Origin: Methanoflorens sp963701995 | Lineage (GTDB): Archaea; Halobacteriota; Bog-38; Methanoflorentales; Methanoflorentaceae | NCBI GenBank assembly: GCA_963701995.1 | Contig: OY969693.1 | Span: 1,178,001 to 1,242,000 of the forward strand | Direction: 5' to 3' | Length of the DNA: 64,000 bases | In this document: one piece after another, positions 16,349 to 24,453 of the stretch | How positions within the stretch are numbered: position 1 is the first letter of the stretch | How the letters are laid out: each line of letters starts with the position of its first letter | Notes under the pieces: generated by a model | The model's input: only the letters and a program-made list of their open reading frames with translations | What the model was told of the DNA's origin: nothing | Database searches by the model: none | Position numbers and translations under genes: made by a program

Positions 16349-18755
16349 TATTCAGCATCCAAGCAACGCTCGGGTCGTTCTGAACAACGCGATACCAGTG
16401 TCTAACATCATCAGCGTGCATCGAATATTCAGTTGCCATCTCAATACACACGGCTTCAATAACATCATCAATAGACGTTATTTTCGGATTGCCTGCCATT
16501 TTGAACTTAAACGAACCAAAACGCGATGCGAACCCTTTGGCCCACTCGTCTTCCGTGCGCAATCCGTCATCATCAGGTAGCGTTGTTTCGCCAGGTACAT
16601 CTTCAATAATTTTACTCTGCGTGGTGGGCCGGAGCGGTGTTATAATATCCTTGATAAACGTCGTGTATTTCTCATCACTGAGCCAGAAGTCCGGCGACTT
16701 TTTGTTTTCACTTTCTCCTTTTTCGGAAGCTGCCTTCTTGTCGCACACCCCCAGGGTTACGAGGTCTTCAAGCTCACGGTAAACGACCCGACCCGACAGT
16801 TTCACCTTAGCACTCAACTCGGGCGCGGTTGTGTGTTCAGTAGACAGATATGGAAGCACACGCAGCCTCAGCGTCGGTATGTTGTCAAATATCAATCGCT
16901 TCGCAAACTCAATGTCAGCCGGACTCGGGGCGCGTCGGTGCATGAACGCATGAACCTGCGTGAACTTGCATATCGTATCCTGTAGACGCGTCGGCACCTC
17001 TGGCTCGGGTTCAGATACGACGTTTCCATAACGGTCCCGCATGATGTGCGTTCGCAATACGGCCAGGCTGTCACACCAGACACCAATCTGTTCCGCGTCT
17101 TCGTCAGGGAGCTTTTTGTATGTCTCTGGCTCAGCTGTCAGTCGTTGTATCTCCTGGTCGATGAAGCCAAACATCTCAGTATTCAGCTCCTTTCGAATCT
17201 CTTTCATTTTTAAGGAGCTCTGATTCTGCCAGCTTCGCCGACGAGCTTCTATGCTGTTGTTTTTAGGACGGACCAACAGCAGGCGGCTCCCGAGTTTGCT
17301 AAACACTGACTGATAATGCTCTATAGCACCGGTAGAAGCCGCCAAAATAGACGAGTGTAGGCCGCGGTGTCGCTTTCGTGCACCTGACCCAAATTCTTTT
17401 TCAATTTTTCCGTCGGTTATTTCGCGTATGTCGGCAAGTATCAAGCCAAGCGCGTCATCACGCATTGACATAATCGATGTAAAATCCTTAATGACAAGCG
17501 TGCGACCGCGTAACCTGGGCGCGAGGTCGTCATTCTCGACATACCCGGATGCAAACGTATGCTCAGTGATTGTGGAAACGGGATAAATATACTGATTCTC
17601 TGTTTCACCAAGCTCTCGTATGAGCTCAGTTTTTAACGAACCAGACGGCCCCACAATTATGACAACGTCAACATCAGCATCGAGACGGTTCGAGATAACG
17701 ACGACAGGAATTACGGTCACATTATAATCCTCGTCTATATGCAGGTGCTTGCGGTTCACCTTCAGAAGTTGCTCAATGGAATATTCCCCAGGCGGTACGA
17801 TGACTTGAGGGATTGGCGCAACCGCTTTAACTCGGGTAAGATAATTCGGGCAGTCTTCAAAACAGCCGTCTTCTTTGATACTCTTACTCCGGCGCATATA
17901 CCCGCACGCAAACTGATACTTTTTGGTGTCACGTCGTGCCGTCGAAAGCGCACTCCGGAAGTTTGCTATTTTGTCGCCAGTGTTTTTCATCGTCGGGTGC
18001 GCAGGGTCAGTGTGTACCGCCATCTCCTGAGCAAGCCATAGCGCCTGCTCGTCAGAATATCCTCGCCCTATTGCGTAGTTCACAAGCAGCAAATTGGCGT
18101 TATTATAGGTGATTTCCTTTTTAGACTTCGACGCGGGAGCTCCACGTTCAAGCAAATACCGGATGCACGGCGGGTGTTCGGTATCGTCATCAGGCATAAC
18201 GACCTGTGCCGCTTCATATTCAAGCGTTGACCGACTAAGATTAATGAGAGCGTCGCCTGGCAGTTCTGTTAAGGTGTCCGGGCTACCCTGGTGTATCTCA
18301 TACCGACGGCCCGTTTTTGGGTGCGTGCTACCCGCGCCTAGTATCTGTGAGTGCCAACCCTTTATTTCTGAAATATCCGTCAACGGTTGGCTGTGTATCT
18401 CCTGCCCGTTCGTGTAAAATGGTATGTGATAGCCGCCATTCCCCGTCTTTTGCATGAATTGTGGCTCAAAGAAGCCAACCACCTTATACAGTTGTTGGAG
18501 CTCGCTTTCTAGGGTCGCACTTTCACGCTTCCATAAGTCAATATCGATGACAGCGGCATCGTCGCGGAACATCCCATAGTTGTTTTGTGGGTAGTGGGCA
18601 GCGAGTTCGCAAACGCCCTCATCATTGGTAGTGCCGTGTTCAGGCCACTTTTCACCAATTGGACGTTTTTCATTTAGCACAATTGCATGGACTTTCCATC
18701 CTGCCGCACACATTTTGCGTGCGTTCTCCCATACACCGGGCAACTCGTCAGTCAC
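16329..18755 (-). CDS. Primase-polymerase/helicase replication protein
   Basis: About 808 residues. The N-terminal AEP-type prim-pol has the acidic pair AVIDIDLWK, then TGNGGYHIPF and HSQILGAGSTHPKTGRRYE. A Cys cluster follows (CGYMRRSK, CFEDC; about 287-305). A P-loop NTPase/helicase comes next: Walker A VGPSGSLKTE about 371-380, Walker B-like LVIKDFTS, sensor region SRLLLVRP. The C-terminus holds a winged helix (LSAKVKLSGRVVYRELEDL). The GTG at 18755 is chosen because it overlaps the upstream stop (GTGA) and has GAGGT before it. It would start and unwind element DNA. Confidence 0.88.
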   Translation of the reverse strand: MTDELPGVWENARKMCAAGWKVHAIVLNEKRPIGEKWPEHGTTNDEGVCELAAHYPQNNYGMFRDDAAVIDIDLWKRESATLESELQQLYKVVGFFEPQFMQKTGNGGYHIPFYTNGQEIHSQPLTDISEIKGWHSQILGAGSTHPKTGRRYEIHQGSPDTLTELPGDALINLSRSTLEYEAAQVVMPDDDTEHPPCIRYLLERGAPASKSKKEITYNNANLLLVNYAIGRGYSDEQALWLAQEMAVHTDPAHPTMKNTGDKIANFRSALSTARRDTKKYQFACGYMRRSKSIKEDGCFEDCPNYLTRVKAVAPIPQVIVPPGEYSIEQLLKVNRKHLHIDEDYNVTVIPVVVISNRLDADVDVVIIVGPSGSLKTELIRELGETENQYIYPVSTITEHTFASGYVENDDLAPRLRGRTLVIKDFTSIMSMRDDALGLILADIREITDGKIEKEFGSGARKRHRGLHSSILAASTGAIEHYQSVFSKLGSRLLLVRPKNNSIEARRRSWQNQSSLKMKEIRKELNTEMFGFIDQEIQRLTAEPETYKKLPDEDAEQIGVWCDSLAVLRTHIMRDRYGNVVSEPEPEVPTRLQDTICKFTQVHAFMHRRAPSPADIEFAKRLIFDNIPTLRLRVLPYLSTEHTTAPELSAKVKLSGRVVYRELEDLVTLGVCDKKAASEKGESENKKSPDFWLSDEKYTTFIKDIITPLRPTTQSKIIEDVPGETTLPDDDGLRTEDEWAKGFASRFGSFKFKMAGNPKITSIDDVIEAVCIEMATEYSMHADDVRHWYRVVQNDPSVAWMLNNVKEAL

Positions 18756-18949
18756 CGCGCCCACCTCTTAACAAGGTTGGGCGCATCATATCTCAGGAAA
18801 AACCCAGGTTCTTTTTTGTAGGTCGATGGGTCACGACCGTGCATTATCTCCCAGCTCGCGCTCAGGTCGATTACTTCTTTTGAGTAAACGAACACACGAT
18901 TGCAAGGCAGAAGGCTTATGTTATCTGAAACTAATCTATTTTTGAACAT
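18752..18949 (-). CDS. Small hypothetical protein
   Basis: 65 residues from the ATG at 18949, which overlaps the end of the HTH gene. The sequence (FVYSKEVIDLSASWEIMHGRD) is mixed alpha/beta. Its stop overlaps the prim-pol start. No family recognised. Confidence 0.5.
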   Translation of the reverse strand: MFKNRLVSDNISLLPCNRVFVYSKEVIDLSASWEIMHGRDPSTYKKEPGFFLRYDAPNLVKRWAR

Positions 18950-19214
18950 CTGCCATAGCCTGCTGGTGTTCGTGCGACGCGCCAACGTCGCTTTCCTTTT
19001 CTTTTTCCGTTTCACTGAGATAGTAAAACGTCTGTTTGTGCATCGGCCGACGCACTACAGAAATCCTCCCGGCCGCCTCTAAAAGGGCTAACCTATGAAG
19101 CAGCCCATATTCAGACTTGATTCTCTCTCGCGTCGCTTTGCGTAATCCAACAAAGCGATACGGCGTGCCTTTTCTTAAGAGCTCAACTACGATTTCGTCA
19201 TTTTCGTTGTACAT
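18936..19214 (-). CDS. Winged-helix DNA-binding protein, first gene of the leftward operon
   Basis: About 92 residues. LRKATRERIKSEYGLLHRLALLEAAGRISVV followed by a beta wing (TFYYLSETE) suggests a winged helix. GGAG precedes several possible starts (19220 GTG, 19217 and 19214 ATG). As first gene after the control region it may regulate the operon. Confidence 0.55.
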   Translation of the reverse strand: MYNENDEIVVELLRKGTPYRFVGLRKATRERIKSEYGLLHRLALLEAAGRISVVRRPMHKQTFYYLSETEKEKESDVGASHEHQQAMADVQK

Positions 19215-19658
19215 CATCACTCCACAAAGGAGCGCCGCACAACAACGGAAAAAGGAAGTTTTATGAGGTCTTACGTCAACCTTTTAGCCCTGCATGCGGA
19301 GTGGGTCGTGGCCGTTTCTACACAAAACGGCGTGCTTGCAGGCAAAGGCCCACCCGTCCCCTTTTCTGTCACGTTTTTCCTATGTAGTAATCCATTGTCG
19401 TGTAGGTATTTAGCTTTATTTCTAATCAAACCATTCTAAGCGAACCGTTTGGCCATTAAGTTTCAAAAACTAGTTAAAACTTCCAATGAGATTTAGCGAT
19501 AAACGGCCCTAAACCGTAGGTAAGTTCAATATAGTGGCAAAAATTAGTATTCTAGTAAAGGTGCTCTCTCCCACTCTAGATTTGCTTCTAAGATTTTTGG
19601 AAGTTTGGAAGTTTGCGGCAGAAGCTTAAAAGCACTTTAAATCAATAAGGTAGCAAGC
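19215..19658. promoter_or_regulatory. Divergent control region of element 1 with repeated GGAAGTTT
   Basis: About 440 bp without an ORF, AT-rich towards int(N). The octamer GGAAGTTT occurs at 19254-19261, in tandem at 19599-19606 and 19607-19614, and inverted at 19477-19484. Promoters for int(N) (rightward) and the replication/packaging operon (leftward) must lie here; it could also hold the replication origin, which I cannot confirm. Confidence 0.5.
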
Positions 19659-20057
19659 ATGTCTGATATTCCCAAAAGAGAAATAAGGAGTGAAGCTCTA
19701 CACTACGTCGGCGATGTAAAGATAGGCAAGCTGACCGGAAACGGCGGGACGTACCCGCAGCTCCGTCTGCCTAAAACGCACGCCCACTTAATAGGGAAGA
19801 AGGCCCACCTTTTTGAAATCACGAAAGACGGGCAAACAGCATTCCTTATTTCGACAGGTGACGGTTTAAACCTGTCCACAGGAGGTTTAAACCAAAGTGA
19901 AGAAGCAAAACTCCCAGAAAGGGAGGATCCGCACGGGACTATACGCCTTTCGAGGCTGTGCCGAGGTGGGGTAGCTTGGTTATCCTATGGCCCTGTGGAG
20001 GCCACGACGCGGGTTCGAATCTCGCCCTCGGCCTTTGATTTTCTCCTTAAAAAGTGA
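19659..20057 (+). CDS. int: Integrase N-terminal part int(N), SSV type
   Basis: The frame begins MSDIPKREIRSEALHYVGDV and runs through the attachment repeat into tRNA-His. Codon 113 is the same GTG (19995-19997) that starts int(C) at 5870, and the two are in frame in the circular element. The first 65 residues include an AbrB-like PQLRLPKTHAHLIGKKAHLFEIT. Residues from about 90 on are encoded by tRNA-Gln/His-derived sequence; everything after 20000 is chromosomal read-through, ending at 20057. Confidence 0.85.
   Translation: MSDIPKREIRSEALHYVGDVKIGKLTGNGGTYPQLRLPKTHAHLIGKKAHLFEITKDGQTAFLISTGDGLNLSTGGLNQSEEAKLPEREDPHGTIRLSRLCRGGVAWLSYGPVEATTRVRISPSAFDFLLKK
19863..19893 (+). promoter_or_regulatory. 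Nested palindromes next to attR
   Basis: Two copies of the perfect palindrome GGTTTAAACC (19863-19872, 19884-19893) flank the inverted repeat CCTGTccACAGG (19871-19882). They lie 33 bp inside the right attachment repeat, within int(N). Likely arm-type sites for the integrase or an accessory factor, or an operator. Confidence 0.5.
19927..20000 (+). repeat. Right attachment repeat (attR) of element 1
   Basis: Exact 74-bp copy of 5802-5875. It restores the 5' half of tRNA-His, so the gene at 19960-20033 is complete. Confidence 0.95.
19960..20033 (+). tRNA. tRNA-His(GTG), reconstituted
   Basis: Acceptor GCCGAGG/CCTCGGC, anticodon stem TGGCC/GGCCA, loop CTGTGGA with anticodon GTG, T-arm GCGGG TTCGAAT CTCGC, and discriminator C73, which is typical of tRNA-His. 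No intron and no CCA. Its 5' 41 nt come from element 1; its 3' half lies in the left attachment repeat of element 2. The anticodon stem-loop is an inverted repeat, which may explain use by integrases in both orientations. Confidence 0.93.
19990..20035 (+). repeat. Left attachment repeat of element 2
   Basis: 46 bp identical to 25510-25555, covering the tRNA-His anticodon arm to its 3' end. Diverged similarity continues to about 20094 (GTGATTTAAGCTCGG, GAGAGCTGAGAGGCG), matching the sequence up to about 25648. Confidence 0.85.
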
Positions 20058-20148
20058 TTTAAGCTCGGCGATTTTTGATTAGAGAGCTGAGAGGCGCTGG
20101 TCGAGGCCTCTATAGGGCTCCGATCCTTACAATGGCTTGTTAGCACAC

Positions 20149-20181
20149 TAAAAAAGAGAAAGGAAGCGCGGACGCGCTTCC
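20149..20181 (-). terminator. Hairpin terminator of the secreted-protein gene
   Basis: Perfect GGAAGCGCG/CGCGCTTCC inverted repeat followed on the minus strand by TTTCTCTTTTTT, just downstream of the gene ending at 20209. Confidence 0.7.
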
Positions 20182-20208
20182 GGTGCTGTGCTGCGTCCGT
20201 GAAAACAG

Positions 20209-20604
20209 TCAATAATTGCCTCTTACGAAGAAGACCGCACCATCGCCATATGTGTGAATCCAGGTTAATTGTGCTGCAGTGAGGGGGCCCTCCCAGTGGA
20301 CCCGTCCGCCGTTGTCAACTGTTGAATGCGCAATAGTTATATGGTGCGGGCTCGCCCCGTCTTTTCGTGCAACTAGCGTCACCTGTTCGTCTGCCGATGT
20401 TTTGCCTACATGCGCGTTGGCGACGAATTGATCGGTCTCCGTGTCAACAGTGAGTTCACCGTATTTGTAGTCCCCTATCTGGATGTCAAACCGCTGGATG
20501 GCTAAGTCGTCCGTTGGCGCTGCTGTTACCCCTGTAGTGGCTGTCAGTGTGCCTGTGAGGACCAAGCATAAGGCTACTACAATCGATGTTTTTCGCACTG
20601 TCAT
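20209..20604 (-). CDS. Small secreted protein
   Basis: 131 residues. Signal peptide about 1-28 (SIVVALCLVLTGTLTATTGV), then a beta-rich domain (FDIQIGDYKYGELTVDTETDQFVANAHV). GAGAGGCG precedes the ATG. No cysteines, no anchor, family not recognised. Its export signal resembles those of the propellers in element 1. Confidence 0.7.
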   Translation of the reverse strand: MTVRKTSIVVALCLVLTGTLTATTGVTAAPTDDLAIQRFDIQIGDYKYGELTVDTETDQFVANAHVGKTSADEQVTLVARKDGASPHHITIAHSTVDNGGRVHWEGPLTAAQLTWIHTYGDGAVFFVRGNY

Positions 20605-21084
20605 TCGCCTCTCTTTTGATTCGTTCTAAAAGCACGCTACTATGATAAAAGCATGATAAACACAATTATTATGTTACTCAGAAGGGCACGTCTGCATACA
20701 CATCTTGCAGGTCCTGGTCATTGAACGTAAAGTAAACAGCTTGCTGTGACTGGATACTGTTACCGCACGTCGTTTGCCTGGTGGGATCATAACGGTTCTA
20801 CGCTCGCAATGCATTTACCGCCCATGCCGATCTGCACGCGCACCGTCACCCTTCAACGTGCAAAGCCACACCCTTCCAGTACTTCATATACACGTCATAC
20901 ACGTGCTCAGGCAGCGGATGCCGATAGTTGCTCCATTCGACGCTTTCACGCTATGCGTGAGAACGTAGGAGGCGCTAATCCGTTGACTTTAATTTGCAGA
21001 ACTGTACATGCCATGCTTGCAACCGAAGCTAAGGTTTTTTTCCCTGATTGTGCTAACGTTTGCTAATGCGGGGAGGTGACGAAC
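20605..21084. other. Intergenic region with integrase scrap
   Basis: Contains the integrase remnant at 20846-20972 (separate entry) and AT-rich sequence after the secreted-protein gene. No other reading frame with a ribosome site was seen. Confidence 0.5.
20846..20972 (-). pseudogene. Integrase C-terminal remnant A
   Basis: The minus strand reads NVLTHSV and then, after a frame change, YRHPLPEHVYDVYMKYWKG, matching the C-terminus of int(C) (LTHGVSGVDWRFYKH, PLPDSVYEVYMKYW). The rest of the gene is missing. Confidence 0.75.
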
Positions 21085-21240
21085 TTGATCGAAGATGATG
21101 TTGAAGAGTTAAAAAAGCGAGTTGAGCAACTTGAGGCGTGTTGTAGAGAACTCCGCGAGAAAATACGTCCTGAAAGAATAGTCCCAGATATTTACAGATT
21201 TGACGACGAATTGGTAAAGCGGCTAGGAGGGCGCGGTTAG
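21085..21240 (+). CDS. Small coiled-coil protein
   Basis: 51 residues from TTG at 21085 (or 54 from GTG at 21076). GGGGAGG precedes the TTG by 8 nt. A heptad helix DDVEELKKRVEQLEACCREL is followed by a short basic tail ending GGRG. No family recognised. Confidence 0.5.
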   Translation: MIEDDVEELKKRVEQLEACCRELREKIRPERIVPDIYRFDDELVKRLGGRG

Positions 21241-21577
21241 AACGGCGACCCATTTCCCACCGCTCTTGCACTTTTTTTAAAACGACTAGGCAGTCCAGAC
21301 AGTTACAAAGTAGCGCATTTAAGCTGTCATTGCACAATCTGAGCCCCCTACATGGCGTTGGCAAATTGACGATAAAATTGATTTTGTCTTTTGAGCTATT
21401 GCGAAGTTAACCTGTGAGATCGACGTCCCCCCAATATCGCATATAAATATCAAAAACCGGGCCCGGCCTCAGACTCTTGTAAAACCGCCAATCGACCCCT
21501 GAAACCCCGTGCGTGAGTATCCGCTGACGATTCTAGCGCAACTGTGCGAAAGCCACTGTTCGATGTGACACAAATAC
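21241..21577. other. Intergenic region with integrase scrap
   Basis: About 340 bp. It contains the integrase remnant at 21407-21535; nothing else recognisable. Confidence 0.5.
21407..21535 (-). pseudogene. Integrase C-terminal remnant B
   Basis: The minus-strand frame reads ILTHGVSGVDWRFYKS, PGPVFDIYMRYWGDV and stops: an uninterrupted last 40 residues of an integrase related to the pseudogene at 24454-25525. Confidence 0.82.
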
Positions 21578-21622
21578 CCTGTCACGCTTTCCCACATCAT
21601 CGCCCTGTCACGCTTTCCCACA
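21578..21622 (+). repeat. Tandem 19-bp repeat upstream of the DPNC-type gene
   Basis: CCTGTCACGCTTTCCCACA occurs at 21578-21596 and 21604-21622. A diverged version with the downstream TCACGCGGCCTTA motif recurs near 29250-29290 before the paralogous gene. Confidence 0.7.
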
Positions 21623-21685
21623 CAATCCCGGTCTCACGCGGCCTTATGAAACCACTCTGTGTAGTCCTGATCGGAGATGAACGTG

Positions 21686-21895
21686 ATGGCAACGAATGCA
21701 ACGACCATAAAAAACGGGGCCTGCTGGTATGGCCTCCACTTCGGCTGCTTGAACACCACAAACGATCCGAACTGCACCAAGTGCGCAGAGCGCCTCGCCC
21801 ACGCCGTGGACAGCGTGCTTCGCCTCCCGGCTCCGGTATGGGCGCAATCTGTTGATGCGGCAAGAGCGGATACGCGCATTGCTAGAGGCCTATAA
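21686..21895 (+). CDS. Four-cysteine mini-protein (DPNC type), copy 1
   Basis: 69 residues from the ATG at 21686 (GGAG 9 nt upstream). It shares C-x-Y-G-x3-G-C-x-N and DPNC-x2-CAE-x-L-x2-AV with the protein at 29488-29658. The four cysteines could bind zinc. Its stop overlaps the TrmB start (TAATG), so the two genes are coupled. Family not recognised. Confidence 0.6.
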   Translation: MATNATTIKNGACWYGLHFGCLNTTNDPNCTKCAERLAHAVDSVLRLPAPVWAQSVDAARADTRIARGL

Positions 21896-22731
21896 TGGAT
21901 GACGATACAGAATTCATCACCCGTCTCACTGGCTTCGGGCTGAGCGAGAAGGAGGCACAACTCTATCTGCACTTGCTTAAGTATGGCCCAAAGACGCCTT
22001 CTCCGCTTGCAAAGTCGCTGAAGACGTACCGCGAGGACGTACACCGCACCCTCAACAGCCTCATCGAAAAGGGCATGGCGCGCCCGTCGCTCAATTCACC
22101 GACGGTTTACGCGGCGGTGGATCTTGGTGCGGCGCTCGACTCTGCAGTGAAGAAGCAGCAGAGCGAACTGCGTGAGATGGAAGCACGAAAGCGTGAGCTG
22201 CAGGAGCTTTCAGCACAACAGCGCTTCCGACCCTCGGACGAAGTTACGACGTTCAAAATCATCAAAAGTGTTAAGGAACTCATCAAAATCGCTGGCCCTG
22301 TCTCGGCTGCATGCGAGAATGAAGTGATTTTGGTAATTCCTGAAGAGGTGATCGCTGTCGCTGTGCTGTTCGGCTTATTAGACGCAGTCAAGAAGATTAT
22401 AGGGCGCGGAGCGAGCTTCAAAACGCTGACTGATGTGTCGTACTCTGCAATTGAATTGGTTAAAGAAAAGCTGGACGTTGGCGAGGAGGTGCGCCACTTA
22501 GGTGGATATCGGGGGGTGCATTTCGCAGTATTAGACAGAAGAATCTGTTTGAGCGGTATAAACTTGGATATCACGCATAGGTCACTTGCTCAACCCATTG
22601 CAGTACTCTATACCGATAATCCGACCTTCGCTCAATACCTGATGGCCACCTTTGAAACGCTGTGGAAGCAGTCAGTTCCGGCGGCAGAGAGGATTCAAGA
22701 GCTGCTGACACAAGGCCCTCCGAAGGCATAG
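21895..22731 (+). CDS. TrmB-family transcriptional regulator
   Basis: 278 residues. The N-terminal TrmB winged helix (LTGFGLSEKEAQLYLHLLKYGPKTPSPLA, RTLNSLIEKGM) is followed by a coiled-coil linker and a C-terminal effector-type domain. TrmB regulators usually respond to sugars or other metabolites; target and ligand are unknown here. It is coupled to the small gene before it. Confidence 0.85.
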   Translation: MDDDTEFITRLTGFGLSEKEAQLYLHLLKYGPKTPSPLAKSLKTYREDVHRTLNSLIEKGMARPSLNSPTVYAAVDLGAALDSAVKKQQSELREMEARKRELQELSAQQRFRPSDEVTTFKIIKSVKELIKIAGPVSAACENEVILVIPEEVIAVAVLFGLLDAVKKIIGRGASFKTLTDVSYSAIELVKEKLDVGEEVRHLGGYRGVHFAVLDRRICLSGINLDITHRSLAQPIAVLYTDNPTFAQYLMATFETLWKQSVPAAERIQELLTQGPPKA

Positions 22732-22821
22732 AAGATACTGGGGCCTTGTATTCTTTTGAAACCGAATTATTGCACGCATTATCGGTCAGCCACGCAAGCA
22801 CTAAAACTTCACAATTCTGGC

Positions 22822-22990
22822 TCAAGTCGTAAAAGACACGTCAGCCCGGTATTTCATATAAACATCATAAGCTGAAGCAGGAAGCGGATGCTTGTAGAAT
22901 CGCCAATCAACTCCTGAGACGCCGTGCGTGAGTAGGCGTCTGTATAAGTAGGAACGTCTTCCAGATAAGCAGTTGCTTTCCAGGCTAGCA
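22822..22990 (-). pseudogene. Integrase C-terminal remnant C
   Basis: The minus strand reads YRRLLTHGVSGVDWRFYKH, LPASAYDVYMKYRADVSF and stops. The Trp of the usual KYW motif is Arg here. An upstream extension of the frame (to 23037) is not integrase-like and overlaps the next gene, so it is probably a junction. Confidence 0.8.
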
Positions 22991-23026
22991 TCGGAGCCGC
23001 AGAGGATTTCCGGGAAAAGAGATCTT

Positions 23027-23353
23027 TCAGACATCATATCCTGTGGCCGAATTGTAATGCTCCCTTATGCTCCTCGCAGTATCTCCGGGCACGCTCTCCT
23101 CCAGCAGGTCTAGAAACATCCCGGCAGCCTCTGGGGAGATGCACAGCAAGCACTCCGAGCCGTCCAGGATAAGGTCGGCCAGATACTTGAGGTCCTCTGT
23201 TGAGAGCCTCTTCAGCCGGGCCTGTAAATCCTCATCGTCGGCTGCAAAATGCATGGAGACCGGTGGCAGGATGGAGCGGTAATGGGTTGGTATACTCGCC
23301 TCCGGGGCAAGCTTCCTAAAGATCTCCATATCCTTCTCATTGAGCTTTCTCAT
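23027..23353 (-). CDS. Hypothetical helical protein
   Basis: 108 residues, preceded by AAGGA 6 nt before the ATG. Helical and acidic (LKRLSTEDLKYLADLILDGSE). Its end overlaps the frame leading into integrase remnant C. No family recognised. Confidence 0.55.
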   Translation of the reverse strand: MRKLNEKDMEIFRKLAPEASIPTHYRSILPPVSMHFAADDEDLQARLKRLSTEDLKYLADLILDGSECLLCISPEAAGMFLDLLEESVPGDTARSIREHYNSATGYDV

Positions 23354-23480
23354 GTACGTCCTTCAGAAAAGGAGTTACCATTCTCGTAGTAATATCTTGC
23401 GACGCCCTATGGACCGATCGCAGTTCCCTTGCTGCCTGCGCCAAGCTTTGCATAAAGACTGGATAACGTCTATCGGCGGC

Positions 23481-23553
23481 TTAAGCTATTGCGAACCGCA
23501 TATCCCTCCAATACTTCATATAAACATCATATACATGCTCAGGCAGCGGGGAC
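23481..23553 (-). pseudogene. Integrase C-terminal remnant D
   Basis: Only the last 24 residues remain (SPLPEHVYDVYMKYWRDMRF, then AIA and stop). They match the ends of the other integrases. Confidence 0.72.
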
Positions 23554-23616
23554 TTAACCATTCATCTTGCGCGCTAACAAAAGCTTTATCACATCTATTT
23601 CATCTCTCAATGAATT

Positions 23617-24417
23617 ATGAGCGTTGAGCTCAGTTCACTTGAAAAGACGTTGGTAGTCCCGCTGTGGCACAGAGCACAGGCAAGCAAAGCACACCCTGAG
23701 CTACTGAACGATGTTAAAGCTATTGAGTTCGTCAATCATCTTGACTACGATTTTTCAATCTTCGAGCAGCGCTTCACTGTTGAGGATAGCTTCAGGTCTG
23801 CGGCACGAGCGCGGCAGTTCGACGATAAGCTTAGAGCGTACATCAGCACACATCCTGATGCGTCGATAATGAATCTCGGCGCAGGCCTCGACACAGCCTT
23901 TTACAGGGTCGACAACGGATCCATTGAATGGTACGACCTCGATCTCCCGAACGTCATCGCTCTGCGCAAGCAGTTACTGCCTGAAACCGATCGAGTCAAG
24001 TACATCGCTAAGTCGCTGTTTGACATGAGCTGGTGTGCCGACATCGAGCACACCGATAACGGCATCTTCATATTAGCAAAGGGTATTTTGTGGTTCTTTG
24101 AAGAGGCAGAGATCAAGCGCTTTTTCTCATCACTCGCTGACGCTCTGCCGGGTGCAGAGCTTATCTGTGAGGCCAGCTCCAAGCTTGGGGCGTCGATTGT
24201 TAATGACTCATTAAAGTCCGTTGATATGGACGTAGAAGTGAAGTGGGAGTTGGGGGACGCACGCGTCATTACTCAATGGGATAGCCGCCTAAAGCTCATC
24301 GACCAGACCCCGGCCTACTTAATTCCTCGAGATCCTGCGTGGGGAGAGCAAACCTTGGAAAACATAGATGCGAGCGCCCTGACTAACGCTTTATCGATTG
24401 TTCATCTATGTGTGTAA
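23617..24417 (+). CDS. SAM-dependent methyltransferase, LCM/PPM-like
   Basis: 266 residues. IMNLGAGLDTAFYRV is the SAM-binding glycine motif, WYDLDLPNVIALRKQLL the second, and ILAKGILWFFEEAEIKRFF the later motif of the leucine carboxyl methyltransferase-like family (PF04072). These methylate small-molecule or protein carboxyl/hydroxyl groups. It is a lone cargo gene in element 2; no partner biosynthetic gene is near. Confidence 0.8.
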   Translation: MSVELSSLEKTLVVPLWHRAQASKAHPELLNDVKAIEFVNHLDYDFSIFEQRFTVEDSFRSAARARQFDDKLRAYISTHPDASIMNLGAGLDTAFYRVDNGSIEWYDLDLPNVIALRKQLLPETDRVKYIAKSLFDMSWCADIEHTDNGIFILAKGILWFFEEAEIKRFFSSLADALPGAELICEASSKLGASIVNDSLKSVDMDVEVKWELGDARVITQWDSRLKLIDQTPAYLIPRDPAWGEQTLENIDASALTNALSIVHLCV

Positions 24418-24453
24418 TGTCCCCGCGCTTTGCGATACTCAACTCGCTGAAGA

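Larger units (their letters stand above)
5802..20000. mobile_element. Integrated virus-like or satellite element (element 1)
   Basis: Bounded by exact 74-bp direct repeats in tRNA-His. It carries a partitioned tyrosine integrase at both ends, a leftward gene block with prim-pol/helicase, a terminase small subunit and a split large subunit, many small overlapping genes, and two secreted beta-propellers. No portal, major capsid or protease gene is recognisable. The largest unassigned protein is 286 residues of mostly Ala/Lys-rich and coiled-coil sequence, so a portal cannot be hidden there. Confidence 0.9.

Noticed and set aside
21541..21863. Several overlapping frames on both strands upstream of the TrmB gene
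   Set aside because: Only the frame from 21686 has a ribosome site, coupling to TrmB and a paralogue at 29488.
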